From Streptomyces sp. RFCAC02 (lineage in GTDB: Bacteria > Actinomycetota > Actinomycetes > Streptomycetales > Streptomycetaceae), in NCBI RefSeq assembly GCF_004193175.1, contig NZ_SAUH01000001.1, forward strand, positions 2,149,501-2,213,500: a stretch of 64,000 nt of DNA, read 5' to 3'. The notes under the pieces were generated by a model. The model worked only from the letters and a program-made list of their open reading frames with translations. It searched no databases and was not told where the DNA came from. The position numbers and the translations under genes are program-made. Positions 8,699-17,040 of this stretch are shown here, one piece after another. How positions within the stretch are numbered: the first letter of the stretch is position 1; every line of letters begins with the position of its first letter.

Positions 8699-9763
8699 TC
8701 AGGTGCCGGCGGGGGCCTCCGGACGGGCGGTGCGGTCGGGGGCGCGGCGGCCGCCCGCGAGGTGTTCCAGCGCCCGTGCCGCCGCCTCCCCGAACGCGCC
8801 CCGGCGCACGGGGTCCCGCAGCAGCGCGAGGCACCCGGAGGCGAGCGCCCCCGGCCCGCGGACCGGACGCGCCAGGGCCGCGCCCGCTCCGGCCGCGTAG
8901 AGCCCCGCCGGTCCCAGCACGGGACGCCCGGCGCCGGGCGTGGGTACGACGACGGCGCGGGCGTACGTCTCCCGCGCGAGACGTGCCCTGAAGGCGGCCA
9001 GCAGCGCCCGGACCGGCGCGCGCGCCGCCGAGGGCGCGACGGCGTGCGCCGCGCCGAGGCCGCCGCCGGGGCCGCCGGCCGCGTGCGTGATGAGGAGCGG
9101 GGTGCCGTGCAGCCGGGCGGCGAGAAGCCCGGGGAGCGCGGCGGGCCCGGCGCCCAGCGCGTGGCAGAGGTCGACGGCGGGCGCGCCGTCGGCGAGCGGG
9201 TCGAGGGGCCGCAGCGCGCGTTCGAGGCGCTCCGCGACGGCGAGCAGGTCGGGCACGCGGGCGGCGCGCACGGCGCGGGGCGCGCCGGGGGCGCGGCAGG
9301 CGGCCTCCAGGACGCGGACGGCCTGCTCCGAGTAGAGCCAGCGGCTGAGCCCCCGGTCGGTGACGGCGAGGGCGGCGAGGCCGTACAGGCCGGTGGCGAA
9401 ACGGTCCGCCTGGCTGTCGTCCGCCCGCGCGCCGGCCGCCGGCTGCGGTCGCGCGCACAGGGCGGCGGCCAGTTCGGCGAAGCATTCGGCGTACCGCCGG
9501 GCCGCGCGCCCCGGCACACGCCCTGGCGCGCCGGCGGCCGGCGGCCCCCACAGCGCCGCGGTGCGGACCCGCCGGACGTTCGGCGGCAGCGGGGGGCACG
9601 GCCCCGCGGTCTCCCGCGGTCCGCGGCTGAGCGCCCACACCTCGAAGTCGAGCCAGGACAGGCCGCGCAGCAGCCGGTCGCACCAGGCGAAGGACTCGCC
9701 CCGGGCGTACGGAAACCCGCCTTCGGCGAGCAATGCGACGCGCACCGGCGCACCCCCTGTCAT
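8699..9763 (-). CDS. DUF3492/PelF-like glycosyltransferase, apparently shortened
   Basis: 354 residues from the ATG at 9763, with GGGAGA 5 nt upstream. The N-terminus (RVALLAEGGFPYARGESFAWCDRL) is that of DUF3492 (PelF-like) GT-B glycosyltransferases, and about 200 residues follow that family. The C-terminal half, which normally holds the sugar-nucleotide Rossmann domain and an E-x7-E motif, is compressed. Only a tail resembling the last helices (GALASGCLALLRDPVRRGAFG) remains. It may be inactive or a reduced accessory protein. Very Ala/Arg-rich composition fits relaxed selection. Confidence 0.65.
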   Translation of the reverse strand: MTGGAPVRVALLAEGGFPYARGESFAWCDRLLRGLSWLDFEVWALSRGPRETAGPCPPLPPNVRRVRTAALWGPPAAGAPGRVPGRAARRYAECFAELAAALCARPQPAAGARADDSQADRFATGLYGLAALAVTDRGLSRWLYSEQAVRVLEAACRAPGAPRAVRAARVPDLLAVAERLERALRPLDPLADGAPAVDLCHALGAGPAALPGLLAARLHGTPLLITHAAGGPGGGLGAAHAVAPSAARAPVRALLAAFRARLARETYARAVVVPTPGAGRPVLGPAGLYAAGAGAALARPVRGPGALASGCLALLRDPVRRGAFGEAAARALEHLAGGRRAPDRTARPEAPAGT

Positions 9764-10108
9764 ACGTCTCTCCCGTGACGGAAAGACGGTATGTCTACAT
9801 GTGCCGGTTACGACGGACGGTTGTCCGCCGCACCACCGGAAGGGGTGAAGTTTCGTGACTCCGCGCACGGCACGGTCGTTGACCGTGATTGGTTCGAGTC
9901 TCGGTCACATGTCCGGGGCGGGAGCGCGTGGTGCCGAGGGCCTGTCCGGCGGGACCTGTCGCGGTCCGCGGCGTCGGATGCGGTGCGTCGCCATGCGCCG
10001 GAACGCAGCCCGCACCCGTCCGCATGCGCGCGACACGGCAGCCGGCCAGGTGCCGTGGCCGGCGTCACGAGACGGGCATGACCCGCCGGACGAACCCGGG
10101 GGGCGGCG
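9764..10108. other. Intergenic region, 345 nt, no gene seen
   Basis: I found no convincing coding frame or RNA gene here. It contains a perfect 7-bp inverted repeat with a 3-nt spacer, CACGGTC-GTT-GACCGTG, at 9871-9887. That could be an operator for the minus-strand glycosyltransferase/epimerase unit starting at 9763. Confidence 0.5.
9871..9887. promoter_or_regulatory. Small perfect palindrome, possible operator
   Basis: CACGGTC and GACCGTG form a perfect dyad around GTT about 110 nt upstream of the glycosyltransferase start. Dyads of this size suit a dimeric HTH regulator. No regulator gene is adjacent, so the assignment is weak. Confidence 0.3.
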
Positions 10109-11203
10109 TCAGCTCTCCGGGTGGGGCCACGGATTGGGCTCGCAGGTGAGCCCCTCCGTCTCCAGGAACTTCGTCTGCTGCATCATCACCGGCGCGAGCG
10201 CGCCCTCGGCGGGGCACAGCGCGTGCCCGTACCCGAGCCGGTGCCCCACCTCGTGGTTGATGAGCATCTGCCGGTAGCCCGAGATGTCGTCGCCGTACGT
10301 CTCGGAGCCCTGCGCCCACCGCCATGCGTTGATGATGACCCGCTCGGTGAACGACGAGTTGCAGGAGACGTTGTCCTCGGTGATGTCGAGGTTCGAGCGG
10401 GCGCACCAGTCGGCTGCCGTGCCGGGGCTGGCGAGCGTGACGATGAAGTCGTAGTCGCCGGCCGAGACACGGGCGAAGCTGCGCTCGCCGCCGTTGCCCC
10501 AGCTCCGGGGGTCGTTGAGGGTGCGGTGGACCACCTCGGCGAAGAACTCGGGGTCGAGCCCGATCCCCTCCTCGACGTCCACGCGGTAGCGCAGCACCGT
10601 CGTCGCGTCCGGGTCGGCTGCGGGGTCGCTGCCGGCCACCGGCACCAGTTCGCCCGACCCGGTCATCGCCGGGTCCATCGTGAACATGGTCTCCATCAGC
10701 TCGTCGTACGTCGGCTCCGCCGGCTCCTCCTCGGCGGGCGGCGGCGTGCCGTCCTCCCCCGCGCCGGTGCCGCCGTCCGTGCCGGCGCCGGGCTCGGCCG
10801 AGGCGGGCGCGCGTTCGTCCGCGCCGGCGCCCAGCGGGGACGCGGCCTCGCCGCCGTGCCCCGTCACCTGGCCGGCGACCACCACGGCCAGCACGGTCAC
10901 CACGGCGGCGGCCGCGACGCCCGTGATCGTCCGCCCCTTGCCGCCGGTACGCCGCTGCTCGGCCCCGGCGCGCCTGCGCCCGTGCCGGGCGGGTCCGGCG
11001 TGCCGTCCGCCGGACGCGGGGGCCTGCCCGGACTGCTGCGCGCCGCCTTCGGGATCGCCGCCGTCCGCCGCGCGGGAGGCACCGGCGCCGCCGGGGGCCG
11101 GGTCGGGCCGGCCGTACCCGCCCTCGTCGAAGGCGTCCAGGTACTCCTGGCGCGGCCCGGTTCCCGAACCGGCGGGACGCGCGGCCGTATCGCGGTGGTC
11201 CAT
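10109..11203 (-). CDS. DUF3152 domain protein, membrane-anchored putative metalloprotease
   Basis: 364 residues. A long Gly/Ala/Arg-rich cytoplasmic N-terminus precedes one membrane helix (TITGVAAAAVVTVLAVVVAG, near residue 100). A Pro/Glu/Ala linker and the extracellular DUF3152 domain follow. That domain holds a metzincin-like zinc motif HEVGHRLGYGH (His317, Glu318, His321, His327) and ends in VMMQQTKFL, reminiscent of a Met-turn. Proteolysis is inferred from this motif only. It starts 9 nt after the stop of the upstream hydrolase gene, so the two are probably co-transcribed. Confidence 0.85.
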   Translation of the reverse strand: MDHRDTAARPAGSGTGPRQEYLDAFDEGGYGRPDPAPGGAGASRAADGGDPEGGAQQSGQAPASGGRHAGPARHGRRRAGAEQRRTGGKGRTITGVAAAAVVTVLAVVVAGQVTGHGGEAASPLGAGADERAPASAEPGAGTDGGTGAGEDGTPPPAEEEPAEPTYDELMETMFTMDPAMTGSGELVPVAGSDPAADPDATTVLRYRVDVEEGIGLDPEFFAEVVHRTLNDPRSWGNGGERSFARVSAGDYDFIVTLASPGTAADWCARSNLDITEDNVSCNSSFTERVIINAWRWAQGSETYGDDISGYRQMLINHEVGHRLGYGHALCPAEGALAPVMMQQTKFLETEGLTCEPNPWPHPES

Positions 11204-11212
11204 GCGGCTTCC

Positions 11213-12187
11213 TCAGCCCTCCGTGACGACAGTGGTCTCGGCACCCTGGGCGAGAAACTCCCGGAACGCCCCGGCCACGACGGCCGGGTATTCCATCATC
11301 GCCACATGTCCGGCTTCCGGAAGGACGACCAGCCGGGAGCACCCGAATGCCCGGCTCGCGCGCCTCGCCATCCGCGCGGAGACGAGCCGGTCGCGGACGC
11401 CGTAGACGAGCAGGGTGGGTGCGAGGACGCGCTCGGCCTGCCGCCACAGGGACTGCTGGCCGCCGAGGGTGTACGCGTTCACGATGCCACGCGCGCTGCG
11501 CCCGAGGGAATCCCAGAAGTACGGCAGCGCCTGGCGGCGTTCCTGCTCGGCCTCGGCGGCGGCGTGCTCCTCGGGCGTGATCAGCTCCGGGTTGCCGTAG
11601 CACAGGCGCAGGACCTCGCGGGCGCGCTGCCCCGGAGTGACGTCCCGGGTGAGGCGGCGGACGAGCGAGGTGATCCCGGGGAGCCCGAGGAGCCCGGTGG
11701 GGAGGGCCGTGCGCTGGGGCGGCAGTTCGGGCAGGGCCGGGGAGATGAGCGTGAGGGACCTCACGAGGTCGGGGCGGAGCGCGGCGACCCGCGTGACGAC
11801 GGCGCCGCCGAGGGAGTTCCCCACGAGGTGGACGGGTCCCCGGCCGGAGCCCTCGACGACACGGACGACGGCCCGCGCGTGGCCGTACACCGAGTAGTCG
11901 CCGTCGGCGGGCGGGGGCGACGCCCCGAACCCGGGCAGGTCGAGCGCCTCGCACTCCACGTCGTCCCGGACCAGGGCCATCAGGGCGGACCAGTTGCGGG
12001 AGGACCCGCCGAGCCCGTGGACGAACAGGGCCGGCTCCAGGCCGTCCCGCCCGGCGGCCCTGCGGCGCACGGCGACCTTCGCCCCCGGCAGCTCCACGGT
12101 CCGCAGCGTCTCCCCGTCCCGCACCCCGGGCCAGCCCTCCGCCGCGGCGAGGGCGGCCTCGACCCGCTGCTCTTCGGTGCTTGGCAT
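11213..12187 (-). CDS. Alpha/beta-fold hydrolase
   Basis: 324 residues from the ATG at 12187; an ATG at 12196 would add three. The oxyanion motif HGLGGSS, nucleophile GNSLGG (Ser125), acid Asp266 (YGVRDRLV) and His294 (EAGHVAM) make a complete catalytic triad of the esterase/lipase fold. The substrate is unknown. A TAGTAT element ends 7 nt before the 12187 start, suggesting a leaderless message. It is divergent from the small acidic protein gene at 12290. Confidence 0.8.
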   Translation of the reverse strand: MPSTEEQRVEAALAAAEGWPGVRDGETLRTVELPGAKVAVRRRAAGRDGLEPALFVHGLGGSSRNWSALMALVRDDVECEALDLPGFGASPPPADGDYSVYGHARAVVRVVEGSGRGPVHLVGNSLGGAVVTRVAALRPDLVRSLTLISPALPELPPQRTALPTGLLGLPGITSLVRRLTRDVTPGQRAREVLRLCYGNPELITPEEHAAAEAEQERRQALPYFWDSLGRSARGIVNAYTLGGQQSLWRQAERVLAPTLLVYGVRDRLVSARMARRASRAFGCSRLVVLPEAGHVAMMEYPAVVAGAFREFLAQGAETTVVTEG

Positions 12188-12251
12188 GGGCGCCATACTA
12201 CGAGCCGCCCCGCAGGCCCTCCCACGGTTCGCGCCCGCCCCGCCGCGCCCC

Positions 12252-12284
12252 TAGGCTGGGGTTACCCACCGGTTCCGGAGGTGA
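12252..12284 (+). promoter_or_regulatory. -10 box and strong RBS of the acidic protein gene
   Basis: TAGGCT at 12252-12257 has the TAGNNT form common in streptomycete promoters, and GGAGGTGA at 12277-12284 is a near-perfect Shine-Dalgarno 5 nt from the ATG. No clear -35 hexamer is seen. Confidence 0.45.
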
Positions 12285-12289
12285 CTGGG

Positions 12290-12595
12290 ATGGCGGACCA
12301 GGACGACCAGGACAAGGCACGCGAACCGCTCGACGAGCTGCTGCCCGAGGCGCGGGGCGGCGAGGAGGCCGAGGCGTACGAGACGCTCGACGCGCGGCGC
12401 GCCGCAGAACCGTACCCGGCGGACGGCGACGCCCCGGCCGACGGCACGCCGGAGGCCGACGCCGCCGAGCAGCGCCGCGAACTGCTGCGGCCGGTCGACA
12501 CCCCGCCGGGCGCGCGGCGCCCCCTGGAGGCCGACCCGGCGGACGCGGCCGAGCAGGACCGCGAGGTCGAGCCGGGCGACGACGACTACCGCTGA
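12290..12595 (+). CDS. Small acidic hydrophilic protein of unknown function
   Basis: 101 residues, very rich in Asp, Glu, Ala and Pro, with no cysteines, no membrane segment and no motif I recognise. It begins MADQDDQDKAREPLDELL and ends EPGDDDYR. The strong ribosome binding site and clean start make it a real gene. Composition suggests an intrinsically disordered cytoplasmic protein. It precedes a TetR gene on the same strand by 160 nt, and no function can be inferred. Confidence 0.7.
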   Translation: MADQDDQDKAREPLDELLPEARGGEEAEAYETLDARRAAEPYPADGDAPADGTPEADAAEQRRELLRPVDTPPGARRPLEADPADAAEQDREVEPGDDDYR

Positions 12596-12756
12596 GCGGC
12601 CGCGACGGGCCGCGCACGCACGGCTGCCGGGTGTCCACAGGGTGAAACCACCCCATGAGGAATGCACGCCGCGCGACGACACGAACGTACGATGACGCTC
12701 GACGCGCTGCCCCGCGCCGTGCGTCAGGACCGAACGAGACACCACCGGGAGGCGGC

Positions 12757-13386
12757 GTGAGCGCCACCGAGCAGACCGAGGCTCGCCCCCGCGGCACCCG
12801 CCTGCCGCGCCGGGCACGACGCGCGCAGCTCCTGGGCGCGGCCCAGGAGGTCTTCGTCGCCCAGGGGTACCACGCGGCGGCCATGGACGACATCGCCGAC
12901 CGGGCCGGCGTCAGCAAGCCGGTGCTGTACCAGCACTTCCCCGGCAAGCTGGAGCTGTACCTCGCCCTGCTGGACCAGCACTGCGAGGCGCTGGTGCAGG
13001 CGGTGCGCGAGGCGCTCGACTCCACGCACGACAACAAGCAGCGGATCGCCGCGACGATGGACGCCTACTTCGACTACGTCGAGCACGAGGGCGGCGCGTT
13101 CCGGCTGGTCTTCGAGTCGGACCTGACGAACGAGCCGGCCGTGCGCGAGCGCGTGGACCAGGTCGCCCTGGACTGCGCGAAGCTGGTGAGCCCGCTGATC
13201 TCGGAGGACGCCGACCTGCCCGGCGAGCAGGCGATGCTGCTCGCGGTGAGCCTGTGCGGGATGGCGCAGGTGACGGCGCGGCACTGGCTGGGCTCGGACC
13301 GCGCGATCCCCCGCGAGGTGGCGAAGAACCTGACGGCGTCCCTCGCCTGGCGCGGCATCGCCGGCTTCCCGATGCAGCAGCACTGA
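12757..13386 (+). CDS. TetR/AcrR family transcriptional regulator
   Basis: 209 residues from the GTG at 12757, preceded by GGGAGG. The N-terminal HTH (QLLGAAQEVFVAQGYHAAAMDDIADRAGVSKPVLYQHFPGK, about residues 24-64) is canonical. The rest is an all-helical ligand-binding and dimerisation domain. No obvious target gene is adjacent: upstream is the acidic protein and downstream is DUF3107. A TACGAT element near 12689 may be its -10. The ligand is unknown. Confidence 0.88.
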   Translation: MSATEQTEARPRGTRLPRRARRAQLLGAAQEVFVAQGYHAAAMDDIADRAGVSKPVLYQHFPGKLELYLALLDQHCEALVQAVREALDSTHDNKQRIAATMDAYFDYVEHEGGAFRLVFESDLTNEPAVRERVDQVALDCAKLVSPLISEDADLPGEQAMLLAVSLCGMAQVTARHWLGSDRAIPREVAKNLTASLAWRGIAGFPMQQH

Positions 13387-13498
13387 CCACGGGCGCGCCC
13401 CCGGGCCCTGTTCGCTCTGGGCGTGGCAGGGCGGCGACGGGGGTGCCGCGGGCGCGGATAACCTGTGACCAGCCAATGGATCAGTGGAGGGACAAGCC

Positions 13499-13726
13499 GT
13501 GGAGATCAAGATCGGCGTTCAGCACACGCCGCGCGAGATCGTTCTCGAGAGCGGGCAGTCTGCCGAGGAGGTGGAGAGCCGGGTCTCGGACGCCCTCTCC
13601 GGTGCGTCGAAGCTGCTCACGCTGACCGATGTGAACGGCCGCAGGGTCCTGGTCCCCGCCGACCGGGTCGCCTACGTCGAGCTGGGCCGGCCGACGGCCC
13701 GCCGGGTGGGCTTCGGAGCCGGGTGA
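13499..13726 (+). CDS. DUF3107 small conserved actinobacterial protein
   Basis: 75 residues starting at a GTG, with GGAGGG upstream. The whole protein (EIKIGVQHTPREIVLESGQ, then VLVPADRVAYVELG) matches DUF3107, a family confined to Actinobacteria with no proven biochemical role that I know. It is predicted soluble and mixed alpha/beta. A strong hairpin follows about 50 nt after the stop, so it is probably monocistronic. Confidence 0.88.
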   Translation: MEIKIGVQHTPREIVLESGQSAEEVESRVSDALSGASKLLTLTDVNGRRVLVPADRVAYVELGRPTARRVGFGAG

Positions 13727-13772
13727 CGCCGGCGGACCGCGCCGTGGCCGCGGTTCCCCACTGACGTGCCGA

Positions 13773-13816
13773 GACCGGCCGCCCTCCGCCCCCGACCGGG
13801 CGGGAGGCGGCCGGTC
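13773..13816 (+). terminator. Terminator hairpin after DUF3107 gene
   Basis: A 19-bp stem with two mismatches (GACCGGCCGCCCTCCGCCC against GGGCGGGAGGCGGCCGGTC) and a 6-nt loop lies 46 nt after the stop codon. Confidence 0.7.
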
Positions 13817-13849
13817 CGCCGTTCCGGGGCGGGTGTCGGTGGGGCGGCC

Positions 13850-13855
13850 TAGGCT
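13850..13855 (+). promoter_or_regulatory. -10 box of the EamA transporter gene
   Basis: TAGGCT lies 50 nt upstream of the GTG start, just after the terminator hairpin; the Shine-Dalgarno GGAGGGGGG is next to the start. No firm -35 is visible. Confidence 0.35.
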
Positions 13856-13905
13856 GGAGGACGAACCCGGGGAGGACGGGGCGTGACGCAGGAGGGGGGT
13901 GGCCG

Positions 13906-14856
13906 GTGGCCGCGCAGGGGGTGGAGCGGACGGTGTCCCGTCCGGAGGCCGTGGTCCGGCCGGCGGCCGTGCCGCGCGCGGTGTCCGCCGTCCGGTGGGA
14001 CGCGGCGCTGCTCGCCGTCGCGGTCGCGGGGATCTCGGCCTCGGGTCCGCTCATCGCCGCGACGGCGGCCCCCGCCCTCGCCATCGCCTTCTGGCGCAAC
14101 GCGTTCGCCGCCGCCTGCCTCGCGCCCGCCGTCCTCCTGCGCCGGTCGCGATCCGGACCGGCCGGGATCGGCCGCAGGGCGGCGCTGCTGTCCTGTGCCT
14201 CCGGGGCCGCGCTCGCCGCCCACTTCGGGCTGTGGCTGCCGAGTCTGCGGCTCACCTCCGTCGCGTCGTCCGTGGCGCTCGTCACGACGACGCCGCTGTG
14301 GACGACGGTGCTGCTGCGGCTCCTGGGCCGCCGTCCTCCGGCGCGGGTGTGGCTCGGGACCCTGGTGGCGTTCGGCGGTGTGCTGCTGCTCACGGGGGTG
14401 GATCTGTCGGCGTCCGGCTCGGCCCTCGCCGGGGACGCGCTCGCCCTGGGCGGTGGCATCGCCGGCGCGGTGTACATCCTCCTGGGCTCGGAGGTCCGGC
14501 GCACCACGAGCACCGTCCACTACACCTTCATCTGCTACGGCGCCGCCGCCGGGCTGCTGCTCGCCGCCTGCCTGACGACCGGTGCCTCCCTCGGCGGCGG
14601 CTACAGCGCGGAGACCTGGGCGAAGCTGCTCGCGCTCACCGTCGTCGCGCAGTTCCTCGGCCACTCGCTGCTCAACCGCGTCATATCCGGCCTCGGGCCG
14701 TCCGTCACCTCGACGGCGCTGCTGCTGGAGACGCCGGGGGCCGCGCTGTGCGCGGCGCTGTGGCTCGGCCAGTTCCCGCCGGCCGCCGCGTATCCGGCGC
14801 TGGCCGCCGTCCTCGCCGGGCTGCTCCTCGTCGTCCGGGCGGAGCGCGCGCCGTGA
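13906..14856 (+). CDS. EamA/DMT-superfamily transporter
   Basis: 316 residues with about ten hydrophobic helices in two EamA repeats of five. The first repeat is marked by FWRNAFAAACLAP and VASSVALVTTTPLWTTVLL, the second by HSLLNRVISGLGPSVTSTALLLETPGAAL. Family members export amino acids, nucleotides or drug-like metabolites, or take up metabolites; this substrate is unknown. The GTG at 13906 follows GGAGGGGGG. The stop overlaps the next start by 4 nt (GTGA), so it is translationally coupled to the SUFU-domain gene. Confidence 0.87.
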   Translation: MAAQGVERTVSRPEAVVRPAAVPRAVSAVRWDAALLAVAVAGISASGPLIAATAAPALAIAFWRNAFAAACLAPAVLLRRSRSGPAGIGRRAALLSCASGAALAAHFGLWLPSLRLTSVASSVALVTTTPLWTTVLLRLLGRRPPARVWLGTLVAFGGVLLLTGVDLSASGSALAGDALALGGGIAGAVYILLGSEVRRTTSTVHYTFICYGAAAGLLLAACLTTGASLGGGYSAETWAKLLALTVVAQFLGHSLLNRVISGLGPSVTSTALLLETPGAALCAALWLGQFPPAAAYPALAAVLAGLLLVVRAERAP

Positions 14857-15449
14857 GCGCCGATGCGTCCGTCCCGGCGCTGGTGGAGGAGCGGTTGCGG
14901 GCCGCGTTCGGCGAGCCGGACGCCCGTGCCGCCGTCACCTTCCTCGGGACGGAGCGGATCGAGGTGCTGCGGTTCCGGGAGGCCGGGACCGTCCGGTACG
15001 CGACGGTCGGCATGGCGGCGGCGCCCATGGCCGACCCGACGGCCGTCCGCGCCGACCCGGTGCGCGGACCGCGTGCCGAGCTGCTGCTCACCCTGCGGGA
15101 GGGGCGGGCCGGGACCGACGGAGTGCTGCGACCGCTGGCCGTGTTCGCGGCGTCCCCCGTGGTGGAGGGTGTCGTGGTGGCTCCGGGCGGCTCCCTCGAC
15201 CTCGGCGAACCGCTGTGGCTCGGCGCCCCGTTCACCTCCGTGCTGGTGGGCGAGGCCGGCGGCGACGTCCCCGACCTGGTGCTTCCCCCACCGCTCGACC
15301 CGGTGCGCTTCCTCCCGCTGCTGCCGATGACACCGCACGAGGCGGCGTGGAAACGCGCGCGGGGCGCCGCCGCGCTGCTGGATCGCTGGCGCGCCGCGGG
15401 CACCGACCCGCGTGATCCCGGCCGTCCCGGGGTACCCCTGAGCGGATAG
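14853..15449 (+). CDS. Suppressor-of-fused (SUFU) domain protein
   Basis: 198 residues, GTG start overlapping the EamA stop. The protein resembles the bacterial SUFU-like family: an N-terminal FGEPDARAAVTFLGTERIEVLRF, a central beta-rich part, and the late LLPMTPHEAAWKRARGAAAL that resembles the IxxxExxWK-type end of these proteins. Bacterial SUFU-domain proteins are often immunity or accessory proteins, but this single-domain, transporter-coupled version has no known role. It is soluble, with no signal peptide. Confidence 0.7.
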   Translation: MSADASVPALVEERLRAAFGEPDARAAVTFLGTERIEVLRFREAGTVRYATVGMAAAPMADPTAVRADPVRGPRAELLLTLREGRAGTDGVLRPLAVFAASPVVEGVVVAPGGSLDLGEPLWLGAPFTSVLVGEAGGDVPDLVLPPPLDPVRFLPLLPMTPHEAAWKRARGAAALLDRWRAAGTDPRDPGRPGVPLSG

Positions 15450-15491
15450 CAGCCTTGACGGACCGATGGGTGGAAGGGACTGTTGTTCCCC

Positions 15492-16151
15492 ATGAGGGGC
15501 GAACCCAGTTGCCCGAAGTGCGGCGGACGGGTGCGGGCGCCCGGCCTCTTCGCCGACTCCTGGCAGTGCGCGGCACACGGTTCGGTGCATCCGGTCCAGC
15601 CGGTCGTGCCGCCCAGCGTCAACGCGCTGACGGCGGTGGTGAACCGGAGCCGGGTCCCCGTCTGGATGCCGTGGCCGCTGCCCGTGGGATGGCTGTTCAC
15701 CGGGGCCGCGTGCGCCGGTGACGACCGGACGGGCGGCCGGGCCACGGTGGTGGCCTGTTCCGGCCCGGGACCGCTCGGCGGCCCGGGCGAGCTGGTCCTG
15801 GTGGCCGAGGAGCCCGGTGTCGGGCTCGGCGCCCGGTACGGGGGCGTCCCGGGGCCCGACCCCGGTCCCGGCCTGGAGAGCGCGGGGCCGCCGGAGAGCA
15901 AGGTCCTGGCGGCCGGTCACCCGGCGCCGCTGTGGCCCGTGCCGGGCGCACCGGCCGACCGGGCGGTGTTCGCCGGTGAGGCGGCGGGCCTGTGGCTGTG
16001 GGTCGTCGTGTGGCCCGAGCTGTGCGGACCGCTGCTCCAGGAGGACCTGGTGCTGGCCGATCTGCGGGAGGTGGGCGCGGAGCTCGACCTCGTGCCGTGC
16101 GGGGCGCTGTCGCCCCGCCTCACGGCGCCCGGCTCCCCGGGGCTGCCGTAG
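15492..16151 (+). CDS. DUF6758-like conserved protein with N-terminal zinc-ribbon cysteines
   Basis: 219 residues from ATG 15492; a TTG at 15483 has better Shine-Dalgarno spacing (GGAAGGGA upstream) and would add three residues. The N-terminus MRGEPSCPKCGGRVRAPG with CPKC and a later Cys-x3-His (CAAHG) looks like a zinc ribbon. The central WMPWPLPVGWLFTGAACAGDDR and the end VPCGALSPRL are well conserved in streptomycetes as I recall. Function is unknown. It sits directly upstream of the PHP gene. Confidence 0.78.
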   Translation: MRGEPSCPKCGGRVRAPGLFADSWQCAAHGSVHPVQPVVPPSVNALTAVVNRSRVPVWMPWPLPVGWLFTGAACAGDDRTGGRATVVACSGPGPLGGPGELVLVAEEPGVGLGARYGGVPGPDPGPGLESAGPPESKVLAAGHPAPLWPVPGAPADRAVFAGEAAGLWLWVVVWPELCGPLLQEDLVLADLREVGAELDLVPCGALSPRLTAPGSPGLP

Positions 16152-16161
16152 CCTTGCCCCC
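16149..16161 (+). promoter_or_regulatory. Leaderless-type -10 of the PHP gene overlapping the preceding stop codon
   Basis: TAGCCT (16149-16154) includes the TAG stop of the previous gene and ends 7 nt before the GTG at 16162. No Shine-Dalgarno is present, so the PHP gene probably has its own leaderless transcript. Confidence 0.5.
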
Positions 16162-17013
16162 GTGCGCATCGACCTCCACGCCCACTCGACGGCGTCCGAC
16201 GGCACCGACGCGCCCGCGGCGCTGATCGGCGCCGCGGCCGCCGTCGGCCTCGACGTGGTGGCCCTCACCGACCACGACACGGTCGCCGGCCACGCGGCCG
16301 CCGCCGCGGCGCTGCCGCCGGGGCTGACGCTGGTGCCGGGCGCGGAGATCTCCTGCTCGGTGGACGGGGTGAGCCTCCACATGCTGGCGTACCTCTTCGA
16401 CCCCGAGGAACCGGCGTTCGCCCGGGAACGGGACCTGTTGCGCGACGACCGGGTGCCGCGGGCGCGGGCCATCGTCGCGCGGCTGCGGGAGCTGGGCGTT
16501 CCCGTCACCTGGGAGCGGGTCCGGGCACTCGCCGAGGGTGCCGTCGGCCGCCCGCACATCGCGCAGGCGATGGTGGAGGCGGGGGTGGTCGCCACGGTCT
16601 CGGACGCGTTCACCTCCGAGTGGCTCGCGGACGGCGGGCGCGCGTACGTGGCGAAGCACGAACTCGACCCGTTCACGGCGGTCCGGCTGATCCACGGGGC
16701 CGGCGGCGTCGCCGTGTTCGCGCACCCGGCGGCGGTGAAGCGGGGCCGGGTCGTGCCGGAGAGCACGATCGCGCGCCTCGCGGCGGCGGGTCTCGACGGC
16801 ATCGAGGTGGACCACATGGACCACGACCGGGACACCCGGCTGCGGCTGGCGGGCCTCGCGGGCGACCTCGGGCTGCTGACGACCGGGTCGAGCGACTACC
16901 ACGGCAGCCGCAAGTCCTGCCGGCTCGGCGACGAGACGACGACCCCCGAGGTCTTCGAGGCCCTGGTCGCGCGCGCGACCGGCGCGGTCCCGATCACCGC
17001 GACGGCGCTCTGA
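16162..17013 (+). CDS. PHP-domain metal-dependent phosphoesterase
   Basis: 283 residues. The PHP metal-binding motifs appear in order: DLHAHSTASDG (His6, His8, Asp13), LTDHDT, GAEIS, AVFAHP and SSDYHG. Such stand-alone PHP proteins (YciV/RnaAM-like) hydrolyse 3',5'-bisphosphate nucleotides or act as 5'-3' exonucleases on short RNA. No polymerase domain is attached. Start GTG 16162 gives the first strand immediately, with no room for an upstream extension. Confidence 0.9.
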   Translation: MRIDLHAHSTASDGTDAPAALIGAAAAVGLDVVALTDHDTVAGHAAAAAALPPGLTLVPGAEISCSVDGVSLHMLAYLFDPEEPAFARERDLLRDDRVPRARAIVARLRELGVPVTWERVRALAEGAVGRPHIAQAMVEAGVVATVSDAFTSEWLADGGRAYVAKHELDPFTAVRLIHGAGGVAVFAHPAAVKRGRVVPESTIARLAAAGLDGIEVDHMDHDRDTRLRLAGLAGDLGLLTTGSSDYHGSRKSCRLGDETTTPEVFEALVARATGAVPITATAL

Positions 17014-17040
17014 CGCCCACGGCGACCGGTGCGGTCCCTG

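Noticed and set aside
6370..9753. A 1127-codon open frame on the minus strand
   Set aside because: Only its last part is MoeZ; the rest is the wrong frame of the glycosyltransferase and epimerase genes, kept open by high GC.
9881..9910. GGTTCGAGTC-like sequence resembling a tRNA T-arm
   Set aside because: The flanking bases do not form a five-pair T-stem, and no acceptor, D or anticodon arm is present.
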